Shown here: piece by piece, positions 33,987-42,577 of the stretch | Numbering within the stretch: the first letter of the stretch is position 1 | Layout of the letters: every line of letters begins with the position of its first letter | DNA from: Oscillospiraceae bacterium | GTDB lineage: Bacteria > Bacillota > Clostridia > Oscillospirales > Ruminococcaceae | Direction: 5' to 3' | DNA: 64,000 nucleotides | Assembly (NCBI GenBank): GCA_017847885.1 | Contig: JAGAUA010000003.1 | Span: 62,001-126,000, forward strand | Notes under the pieces: model-generated | What the model was told of the DNA's origin: nothing | Seen by the model: only the letters and a program-made list of their open reading frames with translations | Database searches by the model: none | Translations under genes and position numbers: made by a program

Positions 33987-34190
33987 ATGTTTAAACAAAA
34001 CAATTTTGAATGTAAGTATCTTGATTATATTGATATAGAAAAAGGAGAAAAGCAAGTACCATATTGCGACAACTATAATTTTTGTCGTTGTAGAACGGAT
34101 TGTAGTTATTATGGTGATTGTCCTTCATGTCAACATTATCAAACCGATTTTTGTGCAACTTGCCTTTATCGTGCCGCCGATCGTGGTTAA
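33987..34190 (+). CDS. Cys-rich small phage protein (paralogue 1)
   Basis: The 67-residue protein has 11 cysteines in Cys-x-Cys and Cys-x2-Cys arrangements plus one His (CRCRTDCSYYGDCPSCQHY and FCATCLY). It is probably a zinc-binding protein. It is clearly related to the N-terminal half of the protein at 34718 (NNFxCKxL...CRTDCxxYGxCxxCxHYxTxFCxxC). The ATG at 33987 follows AAAGGA. Function unknown. Confidence 0.7.
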   Translation: MFKQNNFECKYLDYIDIEKGEKQVPYCDNYNFCRCRTDCSYYGDCPSCQHYQTDFCATCLYRAADRG

Positions 34191-34234
34191 TCGATTTGTT
34201 TTTGATGTCAAAATAAACAAAAGGAGTGTTTATA

Positions 34235-34702
34235 ATGGAATCTAAATACGGAGATATTCAGAATATGTTAATGAGTGAATTAACTGTTTCTGAATTAGTT
34301 ACTTTTTTCGTCTGCCTTTTTATTTTTCTTGCTATTATCTTGGTCGTAGGTTTTCTTATAATAAAGGTTGTTGACTTTATTCTTGACTTAATTCTATACC
34401 TCATACGTAAAGATAAATATCATTCTCGAAGCGATTTTCTTTATATACACGCATTGCGGCACATGGCAAGGCTTCGCCAGCAGGTCAAGAGCGCAAAATC
34501 TGAAAAATCATACTTCCTTTTTTATAATCGCCTTCTTGGCGCTTATGAAAGTTACGTACAGTTAGGGTTATTTAGTTATAATGCTTTTCCGAAGCTTACC
34601 GATGTCCCTCGACCTCATGGTTTAAGCATTAAATTAGGTGTTCCCGGTGCTGGTCTAAGCGAATCTGCTCGTCATTTTTATTCAAGTAAAGATGACAATT
34701 AA
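34235..34702 (+). CDS. Phage membrane protein of unknown function
   Basis: The 155-residue protein has two closely spaced hydrophobic segments (about residues 18-45 and 46-60) followed by a basic, soluble C-terminal domain (HSRSDFLYIHALRHMARLRQQ onward). No family recognised. It sits between the two paralogous Cys-rich genes, each preceded by a near-identical AAAAGGAGTGTTTA(T/C)AATG start region, which suggests the neighbourhood was duplicated. Confidence 0.6.
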   Translation: MESKYGDIQNMLMSELTVSELVTFFVCLFIFLAIILVVGFLIIKVVDFILDLILYLIRKDKYHSRSDFLYIHALRHMARLRQQVKSAKSEKSYFLFYNRLLGAYESYVQLGLFSYNAFPKLTDVPRPHGLSIKLGVPGAGLSESARHFYSSKDDN

Positions 34703-34717
34703 AAAGGAGTGTTTACA

Positions 34718-35161
34718 ATGAACAATTTCAAATGTAAATTTCTTTATTCTACTGAAAAAAGGGATAAACATGAATCTTATTGTAATTTTCCGAGTTGTAG
34801 AACCGATTGCCTTTGTTATGGTCGGTGTCTTTTTTGCGAACATTATAAAACCGGTTTTTGTACAAATTGCATTTATTTTGTTTCCGATAACAAAAATAAA
34901 GGTTATAAACAACCGTGTTCTATGTGTGTTAATGCAAAGGTTGATGATGAATTAACCGATGAAAATGATTTTTCGTCTATTTCTGTTGGTGAATCAGCTC
35001 AAGGATGTCGTATGTCTATAAATTCGGGTAATGGTCGCCCTGTTTGCATTGAAGTTGAAGAATGGGATGATAATTCACATCAAAATGTTGTCATAGCTTC
35101 CTATTATCCGAAATATTGTCCTAATTGTGGTAGGGAATTACTTGAATACTCTGAGATTTAA
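34718..35161 (+). CDS. Cys-rich phage protein (paralogue 2, longer)
   Basis: The 147-residue protein repeats the Cys-rich module of the gene at 33987 in its first 60 residues, then adds a C-terminal domain ending in CPNCGRELLEY, a Cys-x2-Cys zinc-ribbon half. Early CxxC and late CxxC pairs could close a rubredoxin-like zinc knuckle. Possibly a DNA-binding or regulatory protein of the phage; unproven. The ATG at 34718 follows AAAAGGAG. Confidence 0.65.
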   Translation: MNNFKCKFLYSTEKRDKHESYCNFPSCRTDCLCYGRCLFCEHYKTGFCTNCIYFVSDNKNKGYKQPCSMCVNAKVDDELTDENDFSSISVGESAQGCRMSINSGNGRPVCIEVEEWDDNSHQNVVIASYYPKYCPNCGRELLEYSEI

Positions 35162-35187
35162 TTTGAAAATATTTTCCCCTTTAGCAG

Positions 35188-35272
35188 AGCATTTAAGAAT
35201 TTTTAAACCGAGGGTAGTTCCTCGGCTAACCCCCCTGGGCTAATAGGGGGGTACAATTTACAGTTAAATGCT
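35188..35272. other. Nested stem-loops upstream of rep (candidate replication origin)
   Basis: AGCATTTAA (35188-35196) pairs with TTAAATGCT (35264-35272). Inside are two further hairpins, CCGAGG/CCTCGG (35208-35225) and ACCCCCCT/AGGGGGGT (35229-35252). No gene covers it and it directly precedes the rolling-circle Rep gene. A double-strand origin nicked by Rep is the best guess. Confidence 0.55.
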
Positions 35273-35316
35273 TGTCATTTGGCTAAAATACGTTGTTTTT
35301 GAGGTGTTAAAAAAAT

Positions 35317-36333
35317 ATGGAAAATTTGATACTTTTTGACTGGCTTTCTTTTACTTCTCCGGTACATTCCGTCGAATCTATAATAGATTTCTTGGGTTTA
35401 TCGTCTTTGACTTGGACACAATGCCGTGGACATCGTACATATCAAGATTGTTATAAGTTCGGCGAAATAAATATTTGCTATAATTCTTCTCAGAATGAGG
35501 GTGTATGGGTAGAAATGTCCGGTCAAGGTTGCCGAGAATTTGAGGAATATTCTACACGTACATTTCAAGAAATTTTTTGTGATATAGTCAATTCCGTTGA
35601 TAGTAAATATTATCATATTAGCCGTATTGATTTAGCTTATGATATTTTTGATAAAAAAATTCTTGATATTCATAAGCTTAAAAAGGAAACCGAAAATCTT
35701 AATTTTGTATCAACTTTCAAGGATCCTGTTATTGAGTATGGTGTACGTTCTAAGTCCTGCACAATATACTATGGTTCGCGTGCTTCTGATATTTACATGC
35801 GCTGCTATGATAAGAAGGTCGAGCGTGATAGGGAAGATATTGAATATTGGGCGCGTTGGGAGATAGTTTTGAAGAATAACAACGCAAAAGAATTTTTGAC
35901 AGAATGGTTTACGGGGTTTCCTATTGGTGATTTATTCTGCAAATTAATCAACCATTATTTGCGGTATATTGTTCCGGATTCTAATCAAACGAATATATCA
36001 CGCCTTAAAACTGCGCGCTGGTGGGAACGGTTTGTTAATTGTATCGGCGAAATACGTATATATACACCAAAACCTACAGCTTATAACATATATCGTTGTG
36101 AAGATTACGTATATAGGCAAGCCGGTAACGCTGTTGCTGCTCTTATTGATGTCCGCGGTGTTGATAGGTTTCTTCGTGATCTTGTATTAAATAAATCTCC
36201 GACGAATTCGAAATATCAACAGATACGTAATGATTGTGGTACAGCTTCTGACAATATTTTGCAATATCTAAATAATAGGGGAGCGCTAAAAGTAAATGAA
36301 ACAGAAAGAAATATTTATGGCATACATAAATAA
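35317..36333 (+). CDS. Rolling-circle replication initiator (Rep_trans / RstA-like)
   Basis: The 338-residue protein starts with LFDWLSFT and continues with HISRIDLAYDIF (about residues 100-111), then SKSCTIYYGSRASDIYMRCYDK and a WARWEIVLK segment. These are the conserved blocks of phage/plasmid replication initiators of the Rep_trans family (including CTX-phi RstA). It should nick the plus-strand origin and start single-strand synthesis. Tyr in the YYGSR region is a candidate nucleophile. Its end overlaps the next gene. Confidence 0.85.
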   Translation: MENLILFDWLSFTSPVHSVESIIDFLGLSSLTWTQCRGHRTYQDCYKFGEINICYNSSQNEGVWVEMSGQGCREFEEYSTRTFQEIFCDIVNSVDSKYYHISRIDLAYDIFDKKILDIHKLKKETENLNFVSTFKDPVIEYGVRSKSCTIYYGSRASDIYMRCYDKKVERDREDIEYWARWEIVLKNNNAKEFLTEWFTGFPIGDLFCKLINHYLRYIVPDSNQTNISRLKTARWWERFVNCIGEIRIYTPKPTAYNIYRCEDYVYRQAGNAVAALIDVRGVDRFLRDLVLNKSPTNSKYQQIRNDCGTASDNILQYLNNRGALKVNETERNIYGIHK

Positions 36334-36580
36334 TAACCGTGATCGACTTCAAGAAGATGTGCGACAGCTTCAGCAGCGTGTAAGGTACCGTGATTGTGAT
36401 GCTGTTGATTGTCTTGAACTGTCCTTGGCGTTGGAACGTCTTAACTCGTTTGAAGAATTTGCTCGAAACTCAATGGCTATTTTGCGTTTGAATGTCCCCG
36501 ATCCTGTTACGTACGTATCTATTGATACCAATTACGCCAAAAATCGTGTTGAGTTGGAACGCAACAAGGGAAAGGAGTGA
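36296..36580 (+). CDS. Small helical phage protein downstream of rep
   Basis: The 94-residue (or 87 if the ATG at 36317 is used) charged, helical protein (QEDVRQLQQRVRYRDCDAVDCLELSLALERL) has no recognised family. It overlaps the end of rep by 38 nt, implying coupling. A role in replication control is plausible by position only. Confidence 0.5.
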   Translation: MKQKEIFMAYINNNRDRLQEDVRQLQQRVRYRDCDAVDCLELSLALERLNSFEEFARNSMAILRLNVPDPVTYVSIDTNYAKNRVELERNKGKE

Positions 36581-36585
36581 AAACA

Positions 36586-36687
36586 ATGAAAATCAGAAGA
36601 TTTAAGCGCATAACTGTTTATGATATAAAGCCCAATGTATGGGTTTATGTAGATGAATTCGGCGAATGGATAAAGCTTCCATTTTGA
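36586..36687 (+). CDS. 33-residue peptide at the right end of the phage
   Basis: The ATG at 36586 behind AAAGGAG (36571-36577) encodes MKIRRFKRITVYDIKPNVWV and 13 more residues, basic at the start with three Trp overall region. It ends 6 nt before the right repeat. No family known; the excellent ribosome site makes translation likely. Confidence 0.5.
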   Translation: MKIRRFKRITVYDIKPNVWVYVDEFGEWIKLPF

Positions 36688-36693
36688 TTGCTA

Positions 36694-36721
36694 ATTTCGC
36701 TAAATAAAAGTTTTGCGAAAT
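36694..36721 (+). other. Right phage junction attR (dif-like XerCD site)
   Basis: ATTTCGCTAAA / TAAAAG / TTTTGCGAAAT forms an 11-6-11 site whose arms are inverted repeats matching in 10 of 11 positions. The right arm resembles the E. coli XerD arm TTATGTTAAAT (8 of 11). The first 21 bp repeat exactly those at 29502-29522. It probably retains the host-derived right arm of the original site. Confidence 0.72.
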
Positions 36722-36727
36722 TAAGTA

Positions 36728-36919
36728 TTATATTTCTTCAACAATGACTTTAAAATTATCTCCGTAATAAACTTCACCATAATGACACAACTCACACCAG
36801 CCGACAACGTTCATAGCTTCATCAAAACCCGCGAGCCGTGAAATCCAACCGAAGAACACTTCATATAAATCATTTGTCTGTCGGATTTGATTTTCTTCAA
36901 TTAATTTAAATAAACACAT
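36728..36919 (-). CDS. Small acidic protein next to attR
   Basis: A minus-strand frame encodes 63 residues (or 65 from ATG 36925), rich in Glu and aromatic residues with a Cys-x2-Cys (WCELCHYGEVYYGD). No family recognised. GAAAGG precedes it at a workable distance. It lies just outside the right repeat, so it is host DNA or belongs to an adjoining element. Confidence 0.5.
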   Translation of the reverse strand: MCLFKLIEENQIRQTNDLYEVFFGWISRLAGFDEAMNVVGWCELCHYGEVYYGDNFKVIVEEI

Positions 36920-36976
36920 TTTCATCAACCTTTCAAAAAAATAAGACCTATTCAACCGAATAAGCCTTGAAAATAA

Positions 36977-37213
36977 TTAATATTTAAATGTAACGACCTT
37001 TGTTTGATTAAGAAGTGTTATAAGTTCATCAAGTTTTTCGCCAGTGTAATTTACTGATGTTCTTGTAACTTCTGTATTTTCTTTTAATTCTTCAATATCA
37101 TCTTTAATTGATGATATATCATTTTTTACATTTGAAATATCTTTTTTTAATTCGGATACATCATTTTGTATTGATTTTAACTGTTCAAGAACAAGATTTT
37201 CAAAATCTGTCAT
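36977..37213 (-). CDS. Small coiled-coil protein
   Basis: The 78-residue protein is almost entirely coiled coil, with heptads built on repeats of Asp-Ile-Ser-x-x-Lys/Asp-Asp-Ile (SELKKDISNVKNDISSIKDD). ATG 37213 with AAAGGGTGG upstream is preferred over an earlier in-frame start. Such small coiled-coil proteins are common in accessory regions and near phages; function unknown. Confidence 0.55.
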   Translation of the reverse strand: MTDFENLVLEQLKSIQNDVSELKKDISNVKNDISSIKDDIEELKENTEVTRTSVNYTGEKLDELITLLNQTKVVTFKY

Positions 37214-37328
37214 TGCAAACCACCCTTTCAATATAATTATAAATCAAGGCTTATTTAGTTGTCAAGTTGCTTTTTGTAATCTCTCTTTCTTATTTTACAA
37301 ATATTTTTCAAAAAAAATGAAAAAGTAC

Positions 37329-37357
37329 TTGACAAGAAATAAACAATATGATATAAT
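37329..37357 (+). promoter_or_regulatory. Consensus promoter of tRNA-Arg
   Basis: TTGACA (37329-37334), exactly 17 nt, TATAAT (37352-37357): a perfect sigma-A promoter 17 nt before the tRNA. Confidence 0.9.
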
Positions 37358-37374
37358 AAAATGCGTTGATTGAA

Positions 37375-37451
37375 GCGTTGCTAGCTCAGCTGGATAGAGT
37401 GACTGGCTACGAACCAGTAGGTCAGGGGTTCGAGTCCCTTGCAGCGCACCA
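37375..37451 (+). tRNA. tRNA-Arg (ACG)
   Basis: A 77-nt cloverleaf with encoded CCA. The acceptor stem GCGTTGC/GCAGCGC (one G-T pair), D-arm, anticodon stem ACTGG/CCAGT with loop CTACGAA (anticodon ACG, read as ICG after deamination), and T-arm AGGGG-TTCGAGT-CCCTT all fold. It reads CGU/CGC/CGA codons. Confidence 0.95.
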
Positions 37452-37596
37452 ACATTTTATCCGTTCCTTGCAATAGTGAGGGACGGATTTTTTATTTGCC
37501 ATTAGCTGCGTCTTTTAATGATCACATCTATAATGCTAATGCTCAATTTTGTTCCCCTTCAAATACCGTACAACTTAATTTAATGCATAAAAATTC

Positions 37597-37625
37597 TTTA
37601 CAATATCACAGTTTTATGATATAAT
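37597..37625 (+). promoter_or_regulatory. Promoter of lepA
   Basis: TTTACA (37597-37602), 17-nt spacer, TATAAT (37620-37625) lie 37 nt before the lepA start. Confidence 0.75.
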
Positions 37626-37661
37626 AATAAGGATTAAGCATAAAACAAAGGAAGTGTTAGC

Positions 37662-39470
37662 TTGTCTTATAATCAGGAAAATATACGCAATTTCTGTATC
37701 ATAGCTCACATAGACCACGGCAAATCTACCCTTGCAGACCGTATTCTCGAGCTTACCTCCACTGTTGCAAAACGCGACATGGAGGACCAGCTTCTCGATA
37801 ACATGGATATCGAACGTGAGCGAGGTATTACCATAAAAGCCCGTGCGGTACGCCTTAATTATACCGCCAAGGACGGCAAGGACTACGTTTTCAACCTTAT
37901 CGACACCCCGGGTCACGTTGACTTTAACTATGAGGTATCGCGCTCTCTTGTTGCTTGCGAGGGAGCAGTTCTTGTGGTGGACGCTTCTCAGGGCATTGAG
38001 GCGCAGACTCTTGCCAACACCTATCTTGCAATAGAAAACGACCTGGAAGTTATGCCCGTGGTAAACAAAATAGACCTTCCCTCCGCCGACCCCGAACGTG
38101 TCTGCGGCGAGATCGAAAATGTTATAGGCATTCCCGCTATGGACGCCCCCAGAATTTCCGCAAAAATGGGCACTAACATTGAGGAAGTTCTCGAAAGGAT
38201 AGTTACCGACATTCCCTACCCCAAGGGAAATAACGAAAATCCCCTTAAAGCGCTTATTTTCGACTGCTTTTACGACAGCTACAAGGGCGTTATCATTTAT
38301 GTAAGAGTAATTGACGGCGAGGTAAGGATTGGTCAGACTATCCGCCTTATGGCAACGGGCGCGGAGTTCACCGTTGTTGAAACGGGATACATGGGCGCTA
38401 CCGACCTTGTGAACGCAGGCGTTCTTCACTCGGGTGAGGTTGGATACATCACCGCTTCGATAAAGTCTATCGGCGATACCAAGGTTGGCGATACCGTTAC
38501 CGACGCCGAAAATCCCTGCGATGAGGCTCTCCCCGGGTATCGTGAGGTTAACCCCATGGTGTTCAGCGGTATCTATCCTGCTGACGGCGCACGCTACGGT
38601 GACCTGCGTGATGCTCTCGACAAGCTTCAGCTTAACGACGCTTCCCTTTCCTTTGAACCCGAAACCTCGGTGGCTTTGGGCTTCGGCTTTCGCTGCGGAT
38701 TTTTGGGACTCCTCCACATGGAAATAATTCAGGAACGTCTTGAACGTGAGTTCAATCTTGACCTTATTACAACTGCGCCATCTGTTATTTACAAGGTAAA
38801 CCTTACCAATGGCGAGACGGTATACATCGACAACCCCACAAACTACCCCGAGCCTGCGGTCATATCTTCTGCGGAAGAGCCTATGGTAAAGGCTTCGATA
38901 CTTTCCCCCAGCGATTATGTGGGCAATATTATGGAGCTTTGTCAAGGCAGGCGCGGCATTTTTAAGGATATGAAATACCTTGACGAGACCCGTGTGGAGC
39001 TGCACTATGAGCTGCCGCTGAATGAAATTGTGTACGACTTTTTCGATGCACTGAAATCCCGTACAAAGGGTTATGCTTCGTTTGACTATGAGCTTATAGG
39101 CTACGCGCCCTCCAAGCTTGTCAAGCTGGACATCATGCTCAACGGTGAGATCGTGGACGCACTTTCCTTTATCGTTCACGCCGATAATGCTTACGGCAGA
39201 GCAAGAAAAATTGCCGAAAAACTCAAGGACAACATTCCCCGTCAGCTTTTCGAAGTACCTATTCAAGCTGCGATCGGCGGAAAGGTCATTGCCCGTGAGA
39301 CCGTAAAGGCAATGCGCAAGGACGTTCTTGCCAAGTGCTACGGCGGTGACATCACCCGAAAGAAAAAGCTGCTTGAAAAGCAGAAAGAAGGCAAAAAGCG
39401 TATGCGCCAGCTGGGTACTGTGGAAGTACCGCAGGAAGCGTTTATGGCTGTACTCAAGCTTGATGAATAA
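37662..39470 (+). CDS. lepA: Elongation factor 4 (LepA) GTPase
   Basis: The 602-residue translational GTPase back-translocates or remodels ribosomes. It has G1 AHIDHGKST, switch [11 protein letters not shown]3 DTPGHVDF, G4 [10 protein letters not shown] and the LepA-specific C-terminal domain ([37 protein letters not shown]). Length is standard. A TTG start follows AAAGGAAG. Codon use looks favourable. Confidence 0.97.
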   Translation: MSYNQENIRNFCIIAHIDHGKSTLADRILELTSTVAKRDMEDQLLDNMDIERERGITIKARAVRLNYTAKDGKDYVFNLIDTPGHVDFNYEVSRSLVACEGAVLVVDASQGIEAQTLANTYLAIENDLEVMPVVNKIDLPSADPERVCGEIENVIGIPAMDAPRISAKMGTNIEEVLERIVTDIPYPKGNNENPLKALIFDCFYDSYKGVIIYVRVIDGEVRIGQTIRLMATGAEFTVVETGYMGATDLVNAGVLHSGEVGYITASIKSIGDTKVGDTVTDAENPCDEALPGYREVNPMVFSGIYPADGARYGDLRDALDKLQLNDASLSFEPETSVALGFGFRCGFLGLLHMEIIQERLEREFNLDLITTAPSVIYKVNLTNGETVYIDNPTNYPEPAVISSAEEPMVKASILSPSDYVGNIMELCQGRRGIFKDMKYLDETRVELHYELPLNEIVYDFFDALKSRTKGYASFDYELIGYAPSKLVKLDIMLNGEIVDALSFIVHADNAYGRARKIAEKLKDNIPRQLFEVPIQAAIGGKVIARETVKAMRKDVLAKCYGGDITRKKKLLEKQKEGKKRMRQLGTVEVPQEAFMAVLKLDE

Positions 39471-39475
39471 AAATC

Positions 39476-39505
39476 AGCCGCCTGTTAATATAGGCGGCTT
39501 TTTTT
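39476..39505. terminator. Bidirectional terminator between lepA and HD-GYP gene
   Basis: AGCCGCCT / AGGCGGCT with an 8-nt loop is followed by T7 on the plus strand and preceded by an A-run that serves the converging minus-strand gene. Confidence 0.88.
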
Positions 39506-39515
39506 GCGTATTAAA

Positions 39516-40829
39516 TTACTGAGTATGCCCATTGGAAGCTGCAAAATCCGCATGGACCTGTTCAACTTTGTCGCGTATTTCAAGGAAAGTATACGCAATT
39601 ATGGGGTCAAAGTCCTGACCGCTGCCCTTTTCGATAATTTCAAAGCACTTATCCATAGGCATTGCTTCGCGGTAGCATCTTTTTTCGGATATAGCGTCAA
39701 AAACGTCCGCAACCGCCATTATTCTTGCACAAAGAGGGATATTCTTCTCTTTAAGCCCGTCGGGATAGCCCTTGCCGTTCCATTTTTCGTGGTGGTGGCG
39801 TGCAACCTCATACGCCATTCTAAGGTATTCATGGTTGCCAAGATTGCGGAAGCTTTTCTTTATGACCTTTCCACCGTTTTCGGCATGAAGCTTCATTATT
39901 TCAAATTCTTCATCGGTAAGCTTTCCCGGCTTCTGAAGAATAGCGTCGGGAACGGATATCTTGCCCACATCGTGCATAGGTGCCGCTTTCAGCAGATTTT
40001 CAATGTAACTTGTAGAAAGAACATTGCTGTAAAATCCTCTGTCGCGCAATTCCTCGGCAATAAGCTTGACGTACATACTTGTACGCTTTACATGACCGCC
40101 TGTGCTGTCGTCACGGTTTTCGATAAGGTTTGCAAAACCCATTACCATTTCGCTGTGGAACCGTGAAAGCTTTCCGAGGGCAGGATTTTCCTGATTCATA
40201 TAAATACCGAGTATAAACAAAGTTACACCGATGCTTGTGATAAGCGCTTCGGGGAACACAATCTGAAAACCGGTAACAACTGTCATCACGAACAGATATG
40301 TGAATATACTTAATCTTTTATTGCTTTCAATATACCTCAAACGCTTAAAGAAAACTGCAATTGAAAGAATAATATACACTCCGATCATAATGAAGCAGGC
40401 ATATACCGATATACCCATCGAATAATTGGTGAACTTACCCTCCACATATCTTAGAGAGCCGATGTTGCCGACCACAAGCAGAATGCTCACCGCAAACGGC
40501 AGATATATCAGCTTTTTACGTTTTTTCCATCGTTTAAAGGCACACGTGCTTCTGAGAATATAGAGGAACAGCGTAAAAATTACCGAATCGAGACCTACGA
40601 AGAAAAGCATATGCAGGATCAAATTCAAAACAGGGTTTACGGTATCAAGGTGATTTACCGTATATGCCGTTGCGCCGTCAAAAAAAGTTGTGATAATACT
40701 TAGAATAAGCAGCTCGTCAAAAAATGATTCCTTGAGATTTTTTTTATATTGACGACATTCCAGAAAATAGATAAATGCTATGTACGTAAGCACTATCAGA
40801 CATCCGATCTGAAGCTTGCAATATTGCAT
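39516..40829 (-). CDS. Membrane HD-GYP domain protein (c-di-GMP phosphodiesterase type)
   Basis: This protein of about 437 residues has an N-terminal membrane domain of about seven or eight helices (residues 10-225). The cytoplasmic HD-GYP domain has His-Asp-Val-Gly-Lys (about 286), VPDAILQKPGKLTDEEF, HHEKWNGKGYPDGL (the GYP motif) and MAVADVFDAI. The metal ligands look intact, so cyclic-di-GMP hydrolysis is likely. ATG 40829 (spacing 9 from GGGGAA) seems better than 40838. It is followed upstream by a chemoreceptor on the same strand. Confidence 0.88.
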   Translation of the reverse strand: MQYCKLQIGCLIVLTYIAFIYFLECRQYKKNLKESFFDELLILSIITTFFDGATAYTVNHLDTVNPVLNLILHMLFFVGLDSVIFTLFLYILRSTCAFKRWKKRKKLIYLPFAVSILLVVGNIGSLRYVEGKFTNYSMGISVYACFIMIGVYIILSIAVFFKRLRYIESNKRLSIFTYLFVMTVVTGFQIVFPEALITSIGVTLFILGIYMNQENPALGKLSRFHSEMVMGFANLIENRDDSTGGHVKRTSMYVKLIAEELRDRGFYSNVLSTSYIENLLKAAPMHDVGKISVPDAILQKPGKLTDEEFEIMKLHAENGGKVIKKSFRNLGNHEYLRMAYEVARHHHEKWNGKGYPDGLKEKNIPLCARIMAVADVFDAISEKRCYREAMPMDKCFEIIEKGSGQDFDPIIAYTFLEIRDKVEQVHADFAASNGHTQ

Positions 40830-40858
40830 ATGCCCCATTCCCCTTTAAACAATTCTTT

Positions 40859-42349
40859 TTATTTTGCAAGATTTCTGATTTCCTCGGACATCACTTTAAT
40901 GTTCTTTACCATGCTGTTAAGATTTTCCGTACCTGCGCTGTTTTCCTCAATTGCCGCAGTAACGTGTTCAACCGCCGCGCAGTTGTTGGTGATATTATCG
41001 CTTACGCTGATAAGTCTTTCGGATACGCTCTTTCCGCTTTCGGATACGTCCATAATAACGGTATTCATGCTGCCGATATTGCTTGAGATCTCGCTGTTTG
41101 AGGTGCTGATCTTATCGGCAGATTTTTTAACGTGTTCCATATGGGTCATGCCCTCACGGGTAAGTCTTGCGTTCTTTTCCATTGCAGAAACAGTTTCCGA
41201 GATATTTGCGGTAACGTCCTCGATTATACCGCTGATATCGGCAGCAGCTTCTTTTGTCTGCTCAGAAAGCTTCTTTATCTCTGCGGCAACGACTGCAAAG
41301 CCCTTGCCCTGTTCACCGGCATGAGCTGCCTCAACGGAAGCATTCAGCGCAAGAATATTTGTCTGCATGGAAATATCGGTAATAACGTCTGCAATTTCAA
41401 CTATCTTGTTGGACTGCTCAGAAAGCTTGGAAATTATCTCCTTGCACTCGTCGGTACCCCTGCATATTTCCTCCATGCTGTTTACGGCAGACATCATTTT
41501 TGCGTCGTTATCCGCTGTGATCTCATCGGCACGTCTTGTCAGTTCAGCAATAAGACTACTCATTTCGGTAAGATTTTTAAGGTTTTCGGAAATGGTATGC
41601 ATATTTTCCTCAACGGATTTTATGTGTCCCGAATTAGCCTCTGAGTCCCTCATAACGTTGGAAGCCTCGTCTGCAATACTGCGGTTTGCCTCTGTGGAAG
41701 CTGCGGATATTCTGTCAAGCTCGTTTACGGTTTCAAGCAAATCGTTTGAGATTTCGAGTGATTTTTCACGCATAAGCCTCTGCTGCTCCGCACCCATAAG
41801 GTTGCCGAGCATTGACGCGGTACGCTGGCAAAGCATGGTAAAAATTGCAGAAACCGCAAAAAGCACAAGCGCTCTCGGAGCAACGCCGAAAAGCACTGCG
41901 TCTTTCATATTGTTAAAATTATCGTCAGAGGTATAATCACATTTAAAGGCAATGATTTGACCGATAGATACGCCAATTATCGTCAGGACCATGGCGATAT
42001 TATTAAGTTTTTTCCTGAAGTACAAGCTTGCGATTGCAACGGGATAAACATACAGAATTACAACATGGTAAGCCAGTGTTATAGTAAGAATGACCGTAAA
42101 GACCACCGCGCAGCATACAATTACATATTTGACCCAACTGCCGTCCTTTTTCAGCACGTTAACAAGCAAGGTCGGAATAAGAAGCAATATCGCTCCTAAA
42201 ATAAATGCTGTTACCATAACAGACAGGGTAACGGTAAAAATACGCACAATGTCGAGAATTAATGCGACTGCAAACACAATTGCGGTTATTCTCATTACAT
42301 TTGCGGCAGCTTTGTTGGCGCTTTTTTCATTTTCCAATAAAAGTTCCAT
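40859..42349 (-). CDS. Methyl-accepting chemotaxis-type receptor with polytopic N-terminus
   Basis: The 496-residue protein has an N-terminal block of about six hydrophobic helices (residues 20-185) instead of a periplasmic sensor domain. A cytoplasmic coiled-coil signalling domain with the tip motif [27 protein letters not shown] (around 340) binds CheA/CheW. ATG 42349 follows GGAGG with 7-nt spacing. The membrane sensor and HD-GYP neighbour suggest a shared signal, but no flagellar or che genes lie in the window. Confidence 0.88.
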   Translation of the reverse strand: MELLLENEKSANKAAANVMRITAIVFAVALILDIVRIFTVTLSVMVTAFILGAILLLIPTLLVNVLKKDGSWVKYVIVCCAVVFTVILTITLAYHVVILYVYPVAIASLYFRKKLNNIAMVLTIIGVSIGQIIAFKCDYTSDDNFNNMKDAVLFGVAPRALVLFAVSAIFTMLCQRTASMLGNLMGAEQQRLMREKSLEISNDLLETVNELDRISAASTEANRSIADEASNVMRDSEANSGHIKSVEENMHTISENLKNLTEMSSLIAELTRRADEITADNDAKMMSAVNSMEEICRGTDECKEIISKLSEQSNKIVEIADVITDISMQTNILALNASVEAAHAGEQGKGFAVVAAEIKKLSEQTKEAAADISGIIEDVTANISETVSAMEKNARLTREGMTHMEHVKKSADKISTSNSEISSNIGSMNTVIMDVSESGKSVSERLISVSDNITNNCAAVEHVTAAIEENSAGTENLNSMVKNIKVMSEEIRNLAK

Positions 42350-42577
42350 ATACAACCCTCCGTAAATCTCGCGTTATCTGCATTATTTGCACAATACAGA
42401 CCCAGCGTTTTTATTGATAATTGGCTCATCTTTTGTGCGTTCCACACATTCAGGTATTATACACGATATAGTATATCACATTATTATATAAAAGTTAATC
42501 AATTCATAAATTTTATCCAAAAAAATGAAAAATAACAGCTGCAAATAATGTTTTTAACGCGACAAGACTATTTTATG

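Noticed and set aside
37375..37451. tRNA-Arg as the phage attachment site
   Set aside because: No piece of the tRNA is repeated at the left end of the element; the exact 21-bp repeats lie about 660 bp away and have Xer-site symmetry.
37614..39266. A 550-codon open frame on the minus strand opposite lepA
   Set aside because: It is the mirror of a highly conserved gene with biased codons; no ribosome site, no family likeness, and lepA explains the region.
42356..42577. A c-di-GMP riboswitch before the chemoreceptor gene
   Set aside because: The conserved GEMM sequence blocks are not visible; the leader is simply AT-rich with one possible -10.
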